Origin: Methanomassiliicoccales archaeon
Lineage (GTDB): Archaea > Thermoplasmatota > Thermoplasmata > Methanomassiliicoccales > UBA472
Length of the DNA: 47,052 bases
Assembly: GCA_028682915.1 (NCBI GenBank)
Contig: JAJRAN010000071.1
Location: 1 to 47,052 of the forward strand
Direction: 5' to 3'
Each line of letters starts with the position of its first letter. Within the stretch, counting starts at the first letter, position 1. Under the pieces are notes generated by a model. That model saw nothing but the letters and a program-made list of their open reading frames with translations, was not told the origin of the DNA and made no database searches. This document shows positions 39,701-47,052 of the stretch, one piece after another. The position numbers and the translations under genes were made by a program.

Positions 39701-40935
39701 AGCTCAACGTCGAGGAGTACGTCAGGGTCGAGGTCAAGGCCTCGGCCAAGCTCATCGAGTTCTTCAGGGTGTGGCACGACCACATCATGTCCGAGACCCG
39801 CTGCCGCCAGCTGGAGTTCGTAGACTCTCCCAAGGGGGACCATACCGCCTCCTGGGAGGTGGAGGGGGAGAAGCTGCATGTGTCTTTGACCTCGCTCCAC
39901 TTCAAGCAGGCCATGGACGAGCTGCTCACCATCAACGGCCTCTCCCAGGATGGCGCTCTGGCCTTGATCGAGGCCGGTCACCGCTCCCTGACCGACCTGA
40001 GGCCGCTCAGCGAGGAGCAGATAGGTAACGTCCCTGGCCTCCCCAAGGCGGACGTGAAGAAGATCTCACATTACCTGGAGAGGGCGGATGAGGCCATCGT
40101 GCCATCGAAGGACGCGGCCAAGCCCCAAGGCGGCATGGCCAAGGAAGCGCTTGTGCCTTTCCTCCTGCGGGTGCCGCGCATGAACCAGGTGAAGGCCGAT
40201 ATGCTCTATGAGGCCGGGTACGACTCCATCGACAAGATCAAGGCGGCATCGAAGGAGGACCTGCGCAAGGTCAAGGGCATGGGAGAGAAGACGGTGGACG
40301 AGATCGTCGCCTACGCCAGCAAGGGCGGCTTCGAGGCCACCATCAAGTGCGAAGGCTGCGGCGCCTTGGTCCCCCCCGACAAGATGACCTGCCCCTCCTG
40401 CGGAGCAAGGGTGAGCATCGAGTCCTTGGTCGAGGAGGAGGACAAGGGAGGGGCGCACAAGCCCGCCCTCGCCCCGGAGGCCGAGCTGGAGAGGTCCTTC
40501 ACCTACCTGATCAAGGAGGAGAAGGCGGAGCGCTCCTACCAACTGTTCGAGAAGGCCCTCGCCAAAGGGATGAAGGGCTTCTGCGTCACCCGCAACTATC
40601 CGCTCAAGATTAAGGCGAAATGGAACCTGGGAGAGACCCCGATACTCTGGCTGAGCAACGTGGGCAAGGAATCGAGCATCAGGCCCAAGGACCTGGAGAA
40701 GCTCTCGGTGTCGCTGGAGCAGTTCCTGGCGCAGTCCGAGGGGGGCGTGATCCTGTTGGACGGGCTGGAGTACCTCATCACCAACAACAACTTCCTCACC
40801 GTGCTGCGATTGGTCCAGTCCCTGAGGGACCAGGTGGCAATCAACCGCTCCATCCTCATGCTGGTCCTCAACCCGTCCACGCTGGACGCGCACGAGCTGA
40901 ACCTGCTGGAGAAGGAAGTGGACGCCACCATCTGA
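36733..40935 (+). CDS. ileS: Isoleucyl-tRNA synthetase with C-terminal HhH + zinc ribbon + DUF835 extension
   Basis: [30 protein letters not shown]; after the anticodon-binding region: HhH-like repeats, [22 protein letters not shown], and [21 protein letters not shown]...[29 protein letters not shown] (DUF835). Confidence 0.95.
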   Translation: [1400 protein letters not shown]

Positions 40936-41715
40936 TCATAGGCCGAGGTCCGCGAGCACCCTCTGGAAGCCCGGTACCAGGTCCAGCCCCTGCATCTGCG
41001 AGGGCTGCACCCACCGGTACTCGGTGTGCTCCCAATCTATGGTGATCTGGTCAGTGGGCGACTCGAAGAGGAAGGGGTGAATGGCCCATATGTTCTCACC
41101 CTGCCGCACCGTAACCGTTGCCGCGCTCCTCGCGAGCTTGGCGCCGGTCACGGTCGTCTCCTCCTCGATCTCCTTGACGGCGGTCTGGAGCGGTTCCTCG
41201 CCCGGCTCGATGTAACCGCTGACGCCGGCCCATTTCCCCTGGCAGGTGGACACCTTGTCGCTCCTCTTGAGCACTAGCAGGCGGCCTTGGTGCATGAGCA
41301 AGCTGGTGACCACGCGATGGCCCTTGACCCCGCGGAGGTCGACCGTTCCCCGCTCGCCGTCCACCAATGCCTGGTCGCCGTTCCTTAGCAGGGCGAGGTC
41401 GATCCCGTCCACCATCGGCACCTTGGCCATGACCGCGCCTGTGGCCACGATGGTCTCCGCCCTTTGGTTGATTATGGCCGCGGGCAGCCTCCTCTCCCTC
41501 CTGAGCTGCAGAATGGTGTAGGACCCGACGGTGCTGCCCTTGCCGCAGGGGAAGGAGAAGACCTTGTCGGTCAGTTCGCTGCCCTCAGCCCCCGATGTGC
41601 CGCTGAGCCTTCCCGTCTTGGGGTCGACCCCACCAAGGAAGCTGAAGGGGCGTTCCAACAACAGGACCTCGCCCTCACCCGTGCCCTTGGAGATGCCCCG
41701 CCCGTTTAGGATCAT
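40936..41715 (-). CDS. AcnX/phosphomevalonate dehydratase small subunit (DUF126) fused to Nudix hydrolase
   Basis: MILNGRGISKGTGEGEVLLLERPFSFLGGVDPKTG...GKGSTVGSYTILQL...PAAIINQRAETIVATGAVMAKVPMVD (DUF126), then Nudix box GYIEPGEEPLQTAVKEIEEET. Confidence 0.9.
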   Translation of the reverse strand: MILNGRGISKGTGEGEVLLLERPFSFLGGVDPKTGRLSGTSGAEGSELTDKVFSFPCGKGSTVGSYTILQLRRERRLPAAIINQRAETIVATGAVMAKVPMVDGIDLALLRNGDQALVDGERGTVDLRGVKGHRVVTSLLMHQGRLLVLKRSDKVSTCQGKWAGVSGYIEPGEEPLQTAVKEIEEETTVTGAKLARSAATVTVRQGENIWAIHPFLFESPTDQITIDWEHTEYRWVQPSQMQGLDLVPGFQRVLADLGL

Positions 41716-42884
41716 GCTACCCTCTCCATGAGCTCGGCATAGGAGCCGCAGACGACCTTCTGCGAGCACAGCGAGGGCAGGTAGGTGCAGGCCTTGGCGG
41801 AGTTGGTGGCCGTGCATTCGTGCCTCGATTCGATGGGGGCGACAATCATGCAGGTGTCGCAGACCACCTTTCCAAAGCGCTCCAGGACCGCGGTCTCCTT
41901 CGGGCACCAGGTCCGGACGGTCCGAGAGGTGCAGAACCATACCTCGGGCGAATCGCTCCTCGGCCTCTTGCCGTCGAGCATGGAAGCCAGGGCCTTCATC
42001 TCCATCTGGGAGAGATGGGGGCATCCCACGGCAATCAGGTCGGGGTCCTTCCCGGTGGTGAGGCTCTCCTTCGCCTTCCTGATGTCCTGCCGGTCGAGGC
42101 GCACCCTCTCCAGCCCCTTGAGGTCGCAGTCCAATGATCTGGGCGTGACCCCTTCGACGTGGAAGATCGCCACCGAGCCGGAGGCGGCCATGGCGGCGGC
42201 CATGGTCTTCAGCCCATTGCAGTCCGGCTTTATCCCCTTGAAGTAAGGGACAGCTGCGCCCAGTCTCTGGCCTACGACGTGGCCGAGCAATGAGTAATCG
42301 GTTATCTCGTCCTGGACCTCGGCCTCGATCACCACGGTCGGCCTTCGGTTCTCGTCCAGATGCAATCCGTAATGCGGCGTCTTGCCGATGATGGCCGCCG
42401 CCAAGGCACCCGGACCACCTTCACGATTGGTCCTGGCGCCCAGCACCGAGTTGACATAGGAGAGGGCGGACGATTCCGCCCAGGCCACCGACTCCCCGGG
42501 CTTGGGCGAGTTACCGGTGAAATATGGGGTGCAGGTGCAATTGGTCGTCACACCCATATTTCCATAGGCCTTGATGATGGTGAGCTGCCTCTTGGCGAAG
42601 GCTTCCTCCACCCCCATCTCCTGCCAGCGGGAGAGGTCCATGCCCGCGGGGTTGAGGGTGGTTTCCACCTTCACCCTGGCATCCTTGGAGATCTCCTCGA
42701 GGAAGTCGATCCCCCCTTCCCCGATGGTCTTGTACGAGACCCCGGAGAGGTGTGCTGAGGTGATGGGGACGAGCGAATCGGCATCGTAGATCCTCCCAAG
42801 CGCCACCAGGATCTCCATGGCCCTTTGCATCCCTGGTCCTCTCTCCCCGGCCAATATTGATTCCTCGTCGCGGGTCAGGTGCAT
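41712..42884 (-). CDS. AcnX/phosphomevalonate dehydratase large subunit (DUF521)
   Basis: MHLTRDEESILAGERGPGMQRAMEILVALG..., NCTCTPYFTGNSPKPGESVAWAESSA, CDTCMIVAPIE; ATGA overlap with small-subunit gene. Confidence 0.93.
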   Translation of the reverse strand: MHLTRDEESILAGERGPGMQRAMEILVALGRIYDADSLVPITSAHLSGVSYKTIGEGGIDFLEEISKDARVKVETTLNPAGMDLSRWQEMGVEEAFAKRQLTIIKAYGNMGVTTNCTCTPYFTGNSPKPGESVAWAESSALSYVNSVLGARTNREGGPGALAAAIIGKTPHYGLHLDENRRPTVVIEAEVQDEITDYSLLGHVVGQRLGAAVPYFKGIKPDCNGLKTMAAAMAASGSVAIFHVEGVTPRSLDCDLKGLERVRLDRQDIRKAKESLTTGKDPDLIAVGCPHLSQMEMKALASMLDGKRPRSDSPEVWFCTSRTVRTWCPKETAVLERFGKVVCDTCMIVAPIESRHECTATNSAKACTYLPSLCSQKVVCGSYAELMERVA

Positions 42885-42958
42885 GCGCGTTGATTGGCCG
42901 CCCTCGATAAAACATTTTGGAACATGCCCACAGCCTGCCTAAAAGAATGAGAGGGAGG

Positions 42959-43073
42959 CGGGCCCGCCGAGATTTTCGTCCCCAGAGGAGATTTCGAACT
43001 CGGGTCTGAGGCTCTCTCCCATCCCGAAGGATGGCCGGAGGCCCCTGTGATATCCAAGCTACACTACGGGCCC
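42959..43073 (-). tRNA. tRNA-Arg(CCG) with two introns (37/38 and T-loop 59/60)
   Basis: Exons 43073-43035, 43013-42993, 42972-42959; introns 43034-43014 (21 nt) and 42992-42973 (20 nt). Spliced: GGGCCCG TA GTGT AGCTTGGATA TCAC A GGGGC CTCCGGA GCCTC AGAC CCGAG TTCGAAT CTCGG CGGGCCC G (74 nt). Both introns form strict BHB. Box A TTTAAA at 43100-43105. Confidence 0.94.
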
Positions 43074-43189
43074 GCTCTGATGGCAATGCTCGAGCCTGGT
43101 TTAAACCTTTGCCGGATGGTCGCGCTGGAACGGACCCCACCTATCGACTTGGAAATTATATAGCGCAGAGTCCATTCCAATTGTCCATT

Positions 43190-44803
43190 ATGAGGGGGAT
43201 TAAGAGGGTCCTTGGTAGGAGGAGGAACAGGCTGATCGTCCTCCTGCTGATCTTCCTGCTGATCGACGCGGCGCTGGTCGGATATACGTTCACCTACACC
43301 ACGGCCACGAAGGAAGGGACATTGCTGCAATCTGACCTGGTGGTATCCGAGGCCAAGATCTCGGCCTTCGGCAGCATGGTGATCATGGCCGAGGACTCCC
43401 TCTACATGTTGACCCCTTCCGGCCTGGTCAAGTTCGAGGGCAGCGACAACCTGACCTCCTACGCCTTCGGGTATCTCTCCGAGGCGGTGGCCTTGATCAC
43501 CGAGCAGCGTGTTCTTAGATATTATCCGCGGGGGTCGCTCGAGCCGTCGTTCTCGAAGGCCCTTGACTCCGACTCCGAGGTGCTGTGCATCCAGGAGATG
43601 GCCTCGGTCAATGATTACATCCCGGTGAATATAGCCATCCTCGCCAGCAACCAGACCGGCTCCTTCTTCATGCCCCTCTCCATCAATGGCCAGGGCACGG
43701 TCGGAGCCGTCCGGGAATTGCCGGGCAGCGTCCTCTCCCACGCCAGCGCTAGGAGCGGTGGTTACATCACCTTGGCATGCGACGACGGCTCGCTGGTCAC
43801 CTTCCGAATGAGCCACGACGACGCCGTGGCCAACTTCCCATTCCAGGGCGACATCGACGATATGACGATGATCGACAACGGGATGAAATTGTTCGTTCTG
43901 TTCCATGGGGGTTCCATCCAAGCGGTCAAGCCAGCCAATGGCTTCGTCTACAGCTGGACCAACCTCACCGATGCGGTGGACACCCTGGTCCTGGCGGCGG
44001 ACGGGGAGAGCGTCTATGCCCTGGACGGCGACAGGCTGATGCTCGTATCGGGACCGGAGGGCGTTTCGGTGTTCTCGGGCGAGGACATAGGCGCGTTCTT
44101 CGTTCCAGGCACGGGAGAGCTCCTGATATGCCAGAACGATCTCGTCAGCCTGTTCAAGAGCGGAAGGGCTGATGCCCTCTGGGAGGGATGGGTGCAGGGC
44201 ACGATCGCCGGGGTAGAAGCCGACTTCGGCGCGTCCTTCATCCTGGTCTGGACACAGGATGGCGGCCTCTACTCCTTTGACAACTCGGTGCCCACCTTGG
44301 GCGCGAAGGAATGGTGGACGGCCTTCGGGATCATCCTGATCATCCAGCTCATGATTCTGGTCGGCTTGGCCTGGGGCAAGAGCCTGGTCAGCAGCGGCTC
44401 GCACGGGGTCATCGTCCTCTTCGCGGGAGCGATGGCCGGTCTCGTCTACGCGATGCTGTTCCCTGACCAGAGCGCCATCGGCTGGTTCGGGAGCGAGGTG
44501 GCGTTGGCCGTCATCGTCGCAGCCTCCGGGGCCGTGGCGTCCTACGCCTCATGGGAATCCGGGTCAGGCGCCTGGGGGGTAATCCTGGGCATTATTGCGG
44601 GGGGGATCACCGCGGCAGTGACCGGCATGCTCATGATGTTCCTGCTCTGGACCACTGGCATGGAGTTCGGGGACCAGGACGCCTTCTTCTACACCCTGGT
44701 CAACTCGGTCCCCGCCGGCTTCCTCGCTGGCATCTTCGGGGCGGTGGTGGGGTTGATATTGACCTACGTTTTCCTTCCTGGAGAGAAGAAAGCCCGGGGA
44801 TGA
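43190..44803 (+). CDS. Membrane protein: N-terminal TM anchor, large beta-rich extracytoplasmic domain, C-terminal multi-TM domain
   Basis: From MRGIKRVLGRRRNRLIVLLLIFLLIDAALVGYTFTY; multiple C-terminal TM helices; start at 43190 avoids the tRNA overlap of the listed ORF. Confidence 0.7.
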   Translation: MRGIKRVLGRRRNRLIVLLLIFLLIDAALVGYTFTYTTATKEGTLLQSDLVVSEAKISAFGSMVIMAEDSLYMLTPSGLVKFEGSDNLTSYAFGYLSEAVALITEQRVLRYYPRGSLEPSFSKALDSDSEVLCIQEMASVNDYIPVNIAILASNQTGSFFMPLSINGQGTVGAVRELPGSVLSHASARSGGYITLACDDGSLVTFRMSHDDAVANFPFQGDIDDMTMIDNGMKLFVLFHGGSIQAVKPANGFVYSWTNLTDAVDTLVLAADGESVYALDGDRLMLVSGPEGVSVFSGEDIGAFFVPGTGELLICQNDLVSLFKSGRADALWEGWVQGTIAGVEADFGASFILVWTQDGGLYSFDNSVPTLGAKEWWTAFGIILIIQLMILVGLAWGKSLVSSGSHGVIVLFAGAMAGLVYAMLFPDQSAIGWFGSEVALAVIVAASGAVASYASWESGSGAWGVILGIIAGGITAAVTGMLMMFLLWTTGMEFGDQDAFFYTLVNSVPAGFLAGIFGAVVGLILTYVFLPGEKKARG

Positions 44804-44869
44804 TCGGAATTCGCGCCTGAGGCCAGCTCGCCATCGTGCTAGAAAATAAGAAACGGGGGATAAGGTGTT

Positions 44870-45073
44870 TTACTTCTTCTTGAACTCGGTGTAGCCGCAC
44901 TTGCCGCAGGAATTGCGGTTCCCGTGCTCACCCAGGAAAACGCCGGGGCCGCACTTGGGGCAGTTCCTCCTCTTCCTTTCCAGCTTGCCGTCCTTGCCCG
45001 GGGCGTAGAAGTCCTTCTTGCCCTTACCTAGCTGCTTGGGCTTTCCCGCTCCCTTGTCCTTCTTGTCTGCCAT
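44870..45073 (-). CDS. rps27ae: 30S ribosomal protein S27ae
   Basis: [45 protein letters not shown]. Confidence 0.95.
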   Translation of the reverse strand: MADKKDKGAGKPKQLGKGKKDFYAPGKDGKLERKRRNCPKCGPGVFLGEHGNRNSCGKCGYTEFKKK

Positions 45074-45084
45074 CTCGCATCACC

Positions 45085-45429
45085 TCATTTCGCCTTGGGG
45101 GCGGCCCTGGGCTTGGCCGCGGCCTTGGCCTTCGCCTTCTTCTCCGCCAGGCCATGCCTCACCAGCATGTGGCGGCTCTCGGTCTTCTTCAAGGCCTCGT
45201 CGCTCTCGTAGACCTTGGCGTATCCCATGCTGACTCCCTTGCCGTACTCGGTCTGCATCTTGTCTATCACTACCCTCTCCTTGGGGCTGCCCACGGCGCT
45301 TGCTATGGCCGTGCGCACTGCGTCCCTGGTCGGGGTGGACTCGGCGGCATGCTCGGCCGAGAAGTTGATCTCGGTCCTCTGCAGGAGCTGGTTCTCCTTC
45401 TTGCTCTCGATCTGCACCTTCAATTGCAT
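45085..45429 (-). CDS. rps24e: 30S ribosomal protein S24e
   Basis: MQLKVQIESKKENQLLQRTEINFSAEHAAESTPTRDAVRTAIAS...YGKGVSMGYAKVYES. Confidence 0.95.
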   Translation of the reverse strand: MQLKVQIESKKENQLLQRTEINFSAEHAAESTPTRDAVRTAIASAVGSPKERVVIDKMQTEYGKGVSMGYAKVYESDEALKKTESRHMLVRHGLAEKKAKAKAAAKPRAAPKAK

Positions 45430-45977
45430 TCCTCCATCGCGTCGATCAAATCTCTTGCCTTCTTGCGCACGCTCTCATCCACGTGCACGGATATGATGCC
45501 CTTCTTCGGCAGGCCGTAGAACAGCCTGGTCCCGAAGGGGGCGAGGGCAGCGATCACGAGGGAGGCAAGGTCCTCTTCGCCCTCCACCATCAGCTTGACC
45601 TTCTTGCCTTGGGTCAAGGCCTTCTCGATGGCGTTGACCAGCTCGGGGGTTATCCTCCCGGCCGGGTTCTTCACATGAACGTTCATTCCTGGCAAGGACG
45701 GGAGCCTGCTTTCGAGCTCGCTCATGTCCTTGCGCTCGGTCCTAAGGTCGTAGACCATCAGGTCCGGCTGCTCGCCCTTCTCGAGCATATGTAAGGAGAC
45801 CACGTCCCCCACCGTGGCGGTGAGCTCGCTTCGGCGCAGGTCCTCGACCGCCCGCTCCTCGCTGACCAAGCTCCCGAAAGGCATCGCCAACCTGCTCCTG
45901 ATCTCCACCGGCAGTCTCCAGCCTTTCCTCGGCGTGCGCAGATCAGCGCACGCGGAGCGCGAACTTGCCGTTGACAT
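45420..45977 (-). CDS. GTP-dependent dephospho-CoA kinase (DUF359)
   Basis: TATVGDVVSLHMLEKGEQPDLMVYDLRTER...VKNPAGRITPELVNAI...LMVEGEEDLASLVIAALAPFGTRLFYGLPKKGI; start uncertain. Confidence 0.9.
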   Translation of the reverse strand: MSTASSRSACADLRTPRKGWRLPVEIRSRLAMPFGSLVSEERAVEDLRRSELTATVGDVVSLHMLEKGEQPDLMVYDLRTERKDMSELESRLPSLPGMNVHVKNPAGRITPELVNAIEKALTQGKKVKLMVEGEEDLASLVIAALAPFGTRLFYGLPKKGIISVHVDESVRKKARDLIDAMEECN

Positions 45978-46128
45978 TTATGCCCATCCTCTTGGCTATC
46001 TCGGATTTGGTGTGGTCCAGGATTATGACGTAGCCCTGCCAGTCCTTGGACGTCTGGTTCCCGCACAAAGGACAGGTTTCCTCCTCGGAGATGAAGGAGC
46101 AGTGCTTGCAGGCCTTCTGTATCTTCAT
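45943..46128 (-). CDS. spt4: Transcription elongation factor Spt4 (RpoE'')
   Basis: MKIQKACKHCSFISEEETCPLCGNQTSKDWQGYVIILDHTKSEIAKRMGI. Confidence 0.95.
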   Translation of the reverse strand: MKIQKACKHCSFISEEETCPLCGNQTSKDWQGYVIILDHTKSEIAKRMGINVNGKFALRVR

Positions 46129-46703
46129 GCCGCGGCCCCCTTCTCCTTCTCGCCCTTCTTCTTGCGGTCCTCCTCCAGCCACTCGAACTTACCCAGGCCG
46201 GCCTGCCTCATGGTCAGGCCGATCTTGCTCTCCCGGGGGTTGCGCTCGTTGATGCTCAGCGCCACGATCCTGGCCCGGACCTTGTCCCCGACCCTGAGGT
46301 CGCGCTTGGTGTCCTTGCCCAGGAGGCGCTGGTTGGTGTCATCGACATCGATGCGGTCGTCCATGATCTGGGAGATGTGGAGGAGGCCGTCCAAAGGACC
46401 GAAGCGCACGAACGCCCCGAACTTCAGTACCTCCACCACCGTTCCCTCCACGACCTCTTGCAAGACTGGACGGAAGATCAGCGATTCGAACGTTACCTTC
46501 TGATAGACAGCGCCGTCCCCGTGCACGATGCGCCCGGGGCCCTCGCGGTGGATGTTGCGGATGAGGACGGTGAGCGAGTCGCTCCCCTCCACCTTGCCCT
46601 CGAAGGACTCCTTGGCCAGCTCGACCACGGTGGCGTCAAGGTCCTCGGCTAGGCGATCGGGCGGGATGCGCACGACCTTCTCACGCTTGGCCATTAGGTA
46701 CAT
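46125..46703 (-). CDS. rpoE: DNA-directed RNA polymerase subunit E' (Rpb7)
   Basis: VVRIPPDRLAEDL...DGAVYQKVTFESLIFRPVLQEVVEGTVVEVLKFGAFVRFGPLDGLLHISQIMDD. Confidence 0.95.
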   Translation of the reverse strand: MYLMAKREKVVRIPPDRLAEDLDATVVELAKESFEGKVEGSDSLTVLIRNIHREGPGRIVHGDGAVYQKVTFESLIFRPVLQEVVEGTVVEVLKFGAFVRFGPLDGLLHISQIMDDRIDVDDTNQRLLGKDTKRDLRVGDKVRARIVALSINERNPRESKIGLTMRQAGLGKFEWLEEDRKKKGEKEKGAAA

Positions 46704-46834
46704 AGGTTACCCTCTAGTGACTCTGGCATATTTGAACCCTTATATACGCTTGACTCCTGTCCTGCCTTAGGAGCCTGCGCTCTGGATGCAAGAAAAATGA
46801 AAGGAAAGGAAAGGGTTTCCACGCTTCATGGTGC

Positions 46835-47052
46835 TTATGGGGCGACCACGAAGAGCGTCGCGAACACCAGGGTGATGGTGGCAAGCAACTTCACCAGCAC
46901 GTGCAGGGATGGACCAGCGGTGTCCTTGAACGGGTCTCCGACGGTGTCACCGACCACGGCCGCAGAATGAGCGGCGGTCTTCTTCTGACCCTTGGCCTCG
47001 ATATACTTCTTGGCGTTGTCCCAGGCCCCTCCACCGTTGTTTAAGACCAAAG
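46835..47052 (-). CDS. hppA: Membrane-bound ion-translocating pyrophosphatase, C-terminus (truncated by window edge)
   Basis: [19 protein letters not shown]...[32 protein letters not shown], diagnostic C-terminal motif. Confidence 0.95.
   Translation of the reverse strand, partial: LVLNNGGGAWDNAKKYIEAKGQKKTAAHSAAVVGDTVGDPFKDTAGPSLHVLVKLLATITLVFATLFVVAP

Noticed and set aside
36907-39981. Several 200-335 aa ORFs antisense to ileS
   Set aside because: Explained by high-GC codon bias of ileS; no domain-like sequence.
43031-43189. N-terminal extension of the 590-aa ORF
   Set aside because: Overlaps tRNA-Arg on the opposite strand and its promoter; ATG at 43190 directly precedes the TM anchor.
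43064-44404. 446-aa minus-strand ORF
   Set aside because: Antisense shadow of the membrane protein gene and overlaps the tRNA-Arg; no recognisable domain.
1-47052. CRISPR arrays, transposases, integrases, phage genes
   Set aside because: No spaced direct repeats and no recognisable transposase/integrase/cas or structural phage proteins among the translated ORFs.

Overview
This is a GC-rich archaeal chromosomal window, probably from a Thermoplasmata-like euryarchaeote (inferred from gene content). It carries ordinary housekeeping genes: purB, archaeal MAT, RNase Z, rpe, FEN1, ileS, hom, PMDh/AcnX, rpoE-spt4-DPCK-S24e-S27ae, and the C-terminus of a membrane pyrophosphatase. I saw no CRISPR array, transposon or phage module. 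The strongest observations are as follows. (1) A tRNA-Arg(CCG) on the minus strand (42959..43073) is interrupted by two introns. One is canonical (37/38) and one lies in the T-loop (59/60); each folds as a perfect bulge-helix-bulge. (2) A 1400-aa isoleucyl-tRNA synthetase carries a C-terminal extension of HhH repeats, a zinc ribbon and a DUF835 domain. (3) The AcnX/phosphomevalonate dehydratase small subunit is fused to a Nudix hydrolase. (4) A five-gene SPFH/zinc-ribbon/coiled-coil membrane operon resembles the bacterial YdjFGHI envelope-stress type. (5) A two-gene Ku + LigD-type ligase NHEJ operon is present. (6) An XRE-CBS regulator is divergent from the SAM synthetase gene, with a perfect 20-bp palindrome over its TATA box. 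(7) There are structured intergenic candidates and small ORFs missed by the ORF track. All calls come from reading the sequence; no database search was run.
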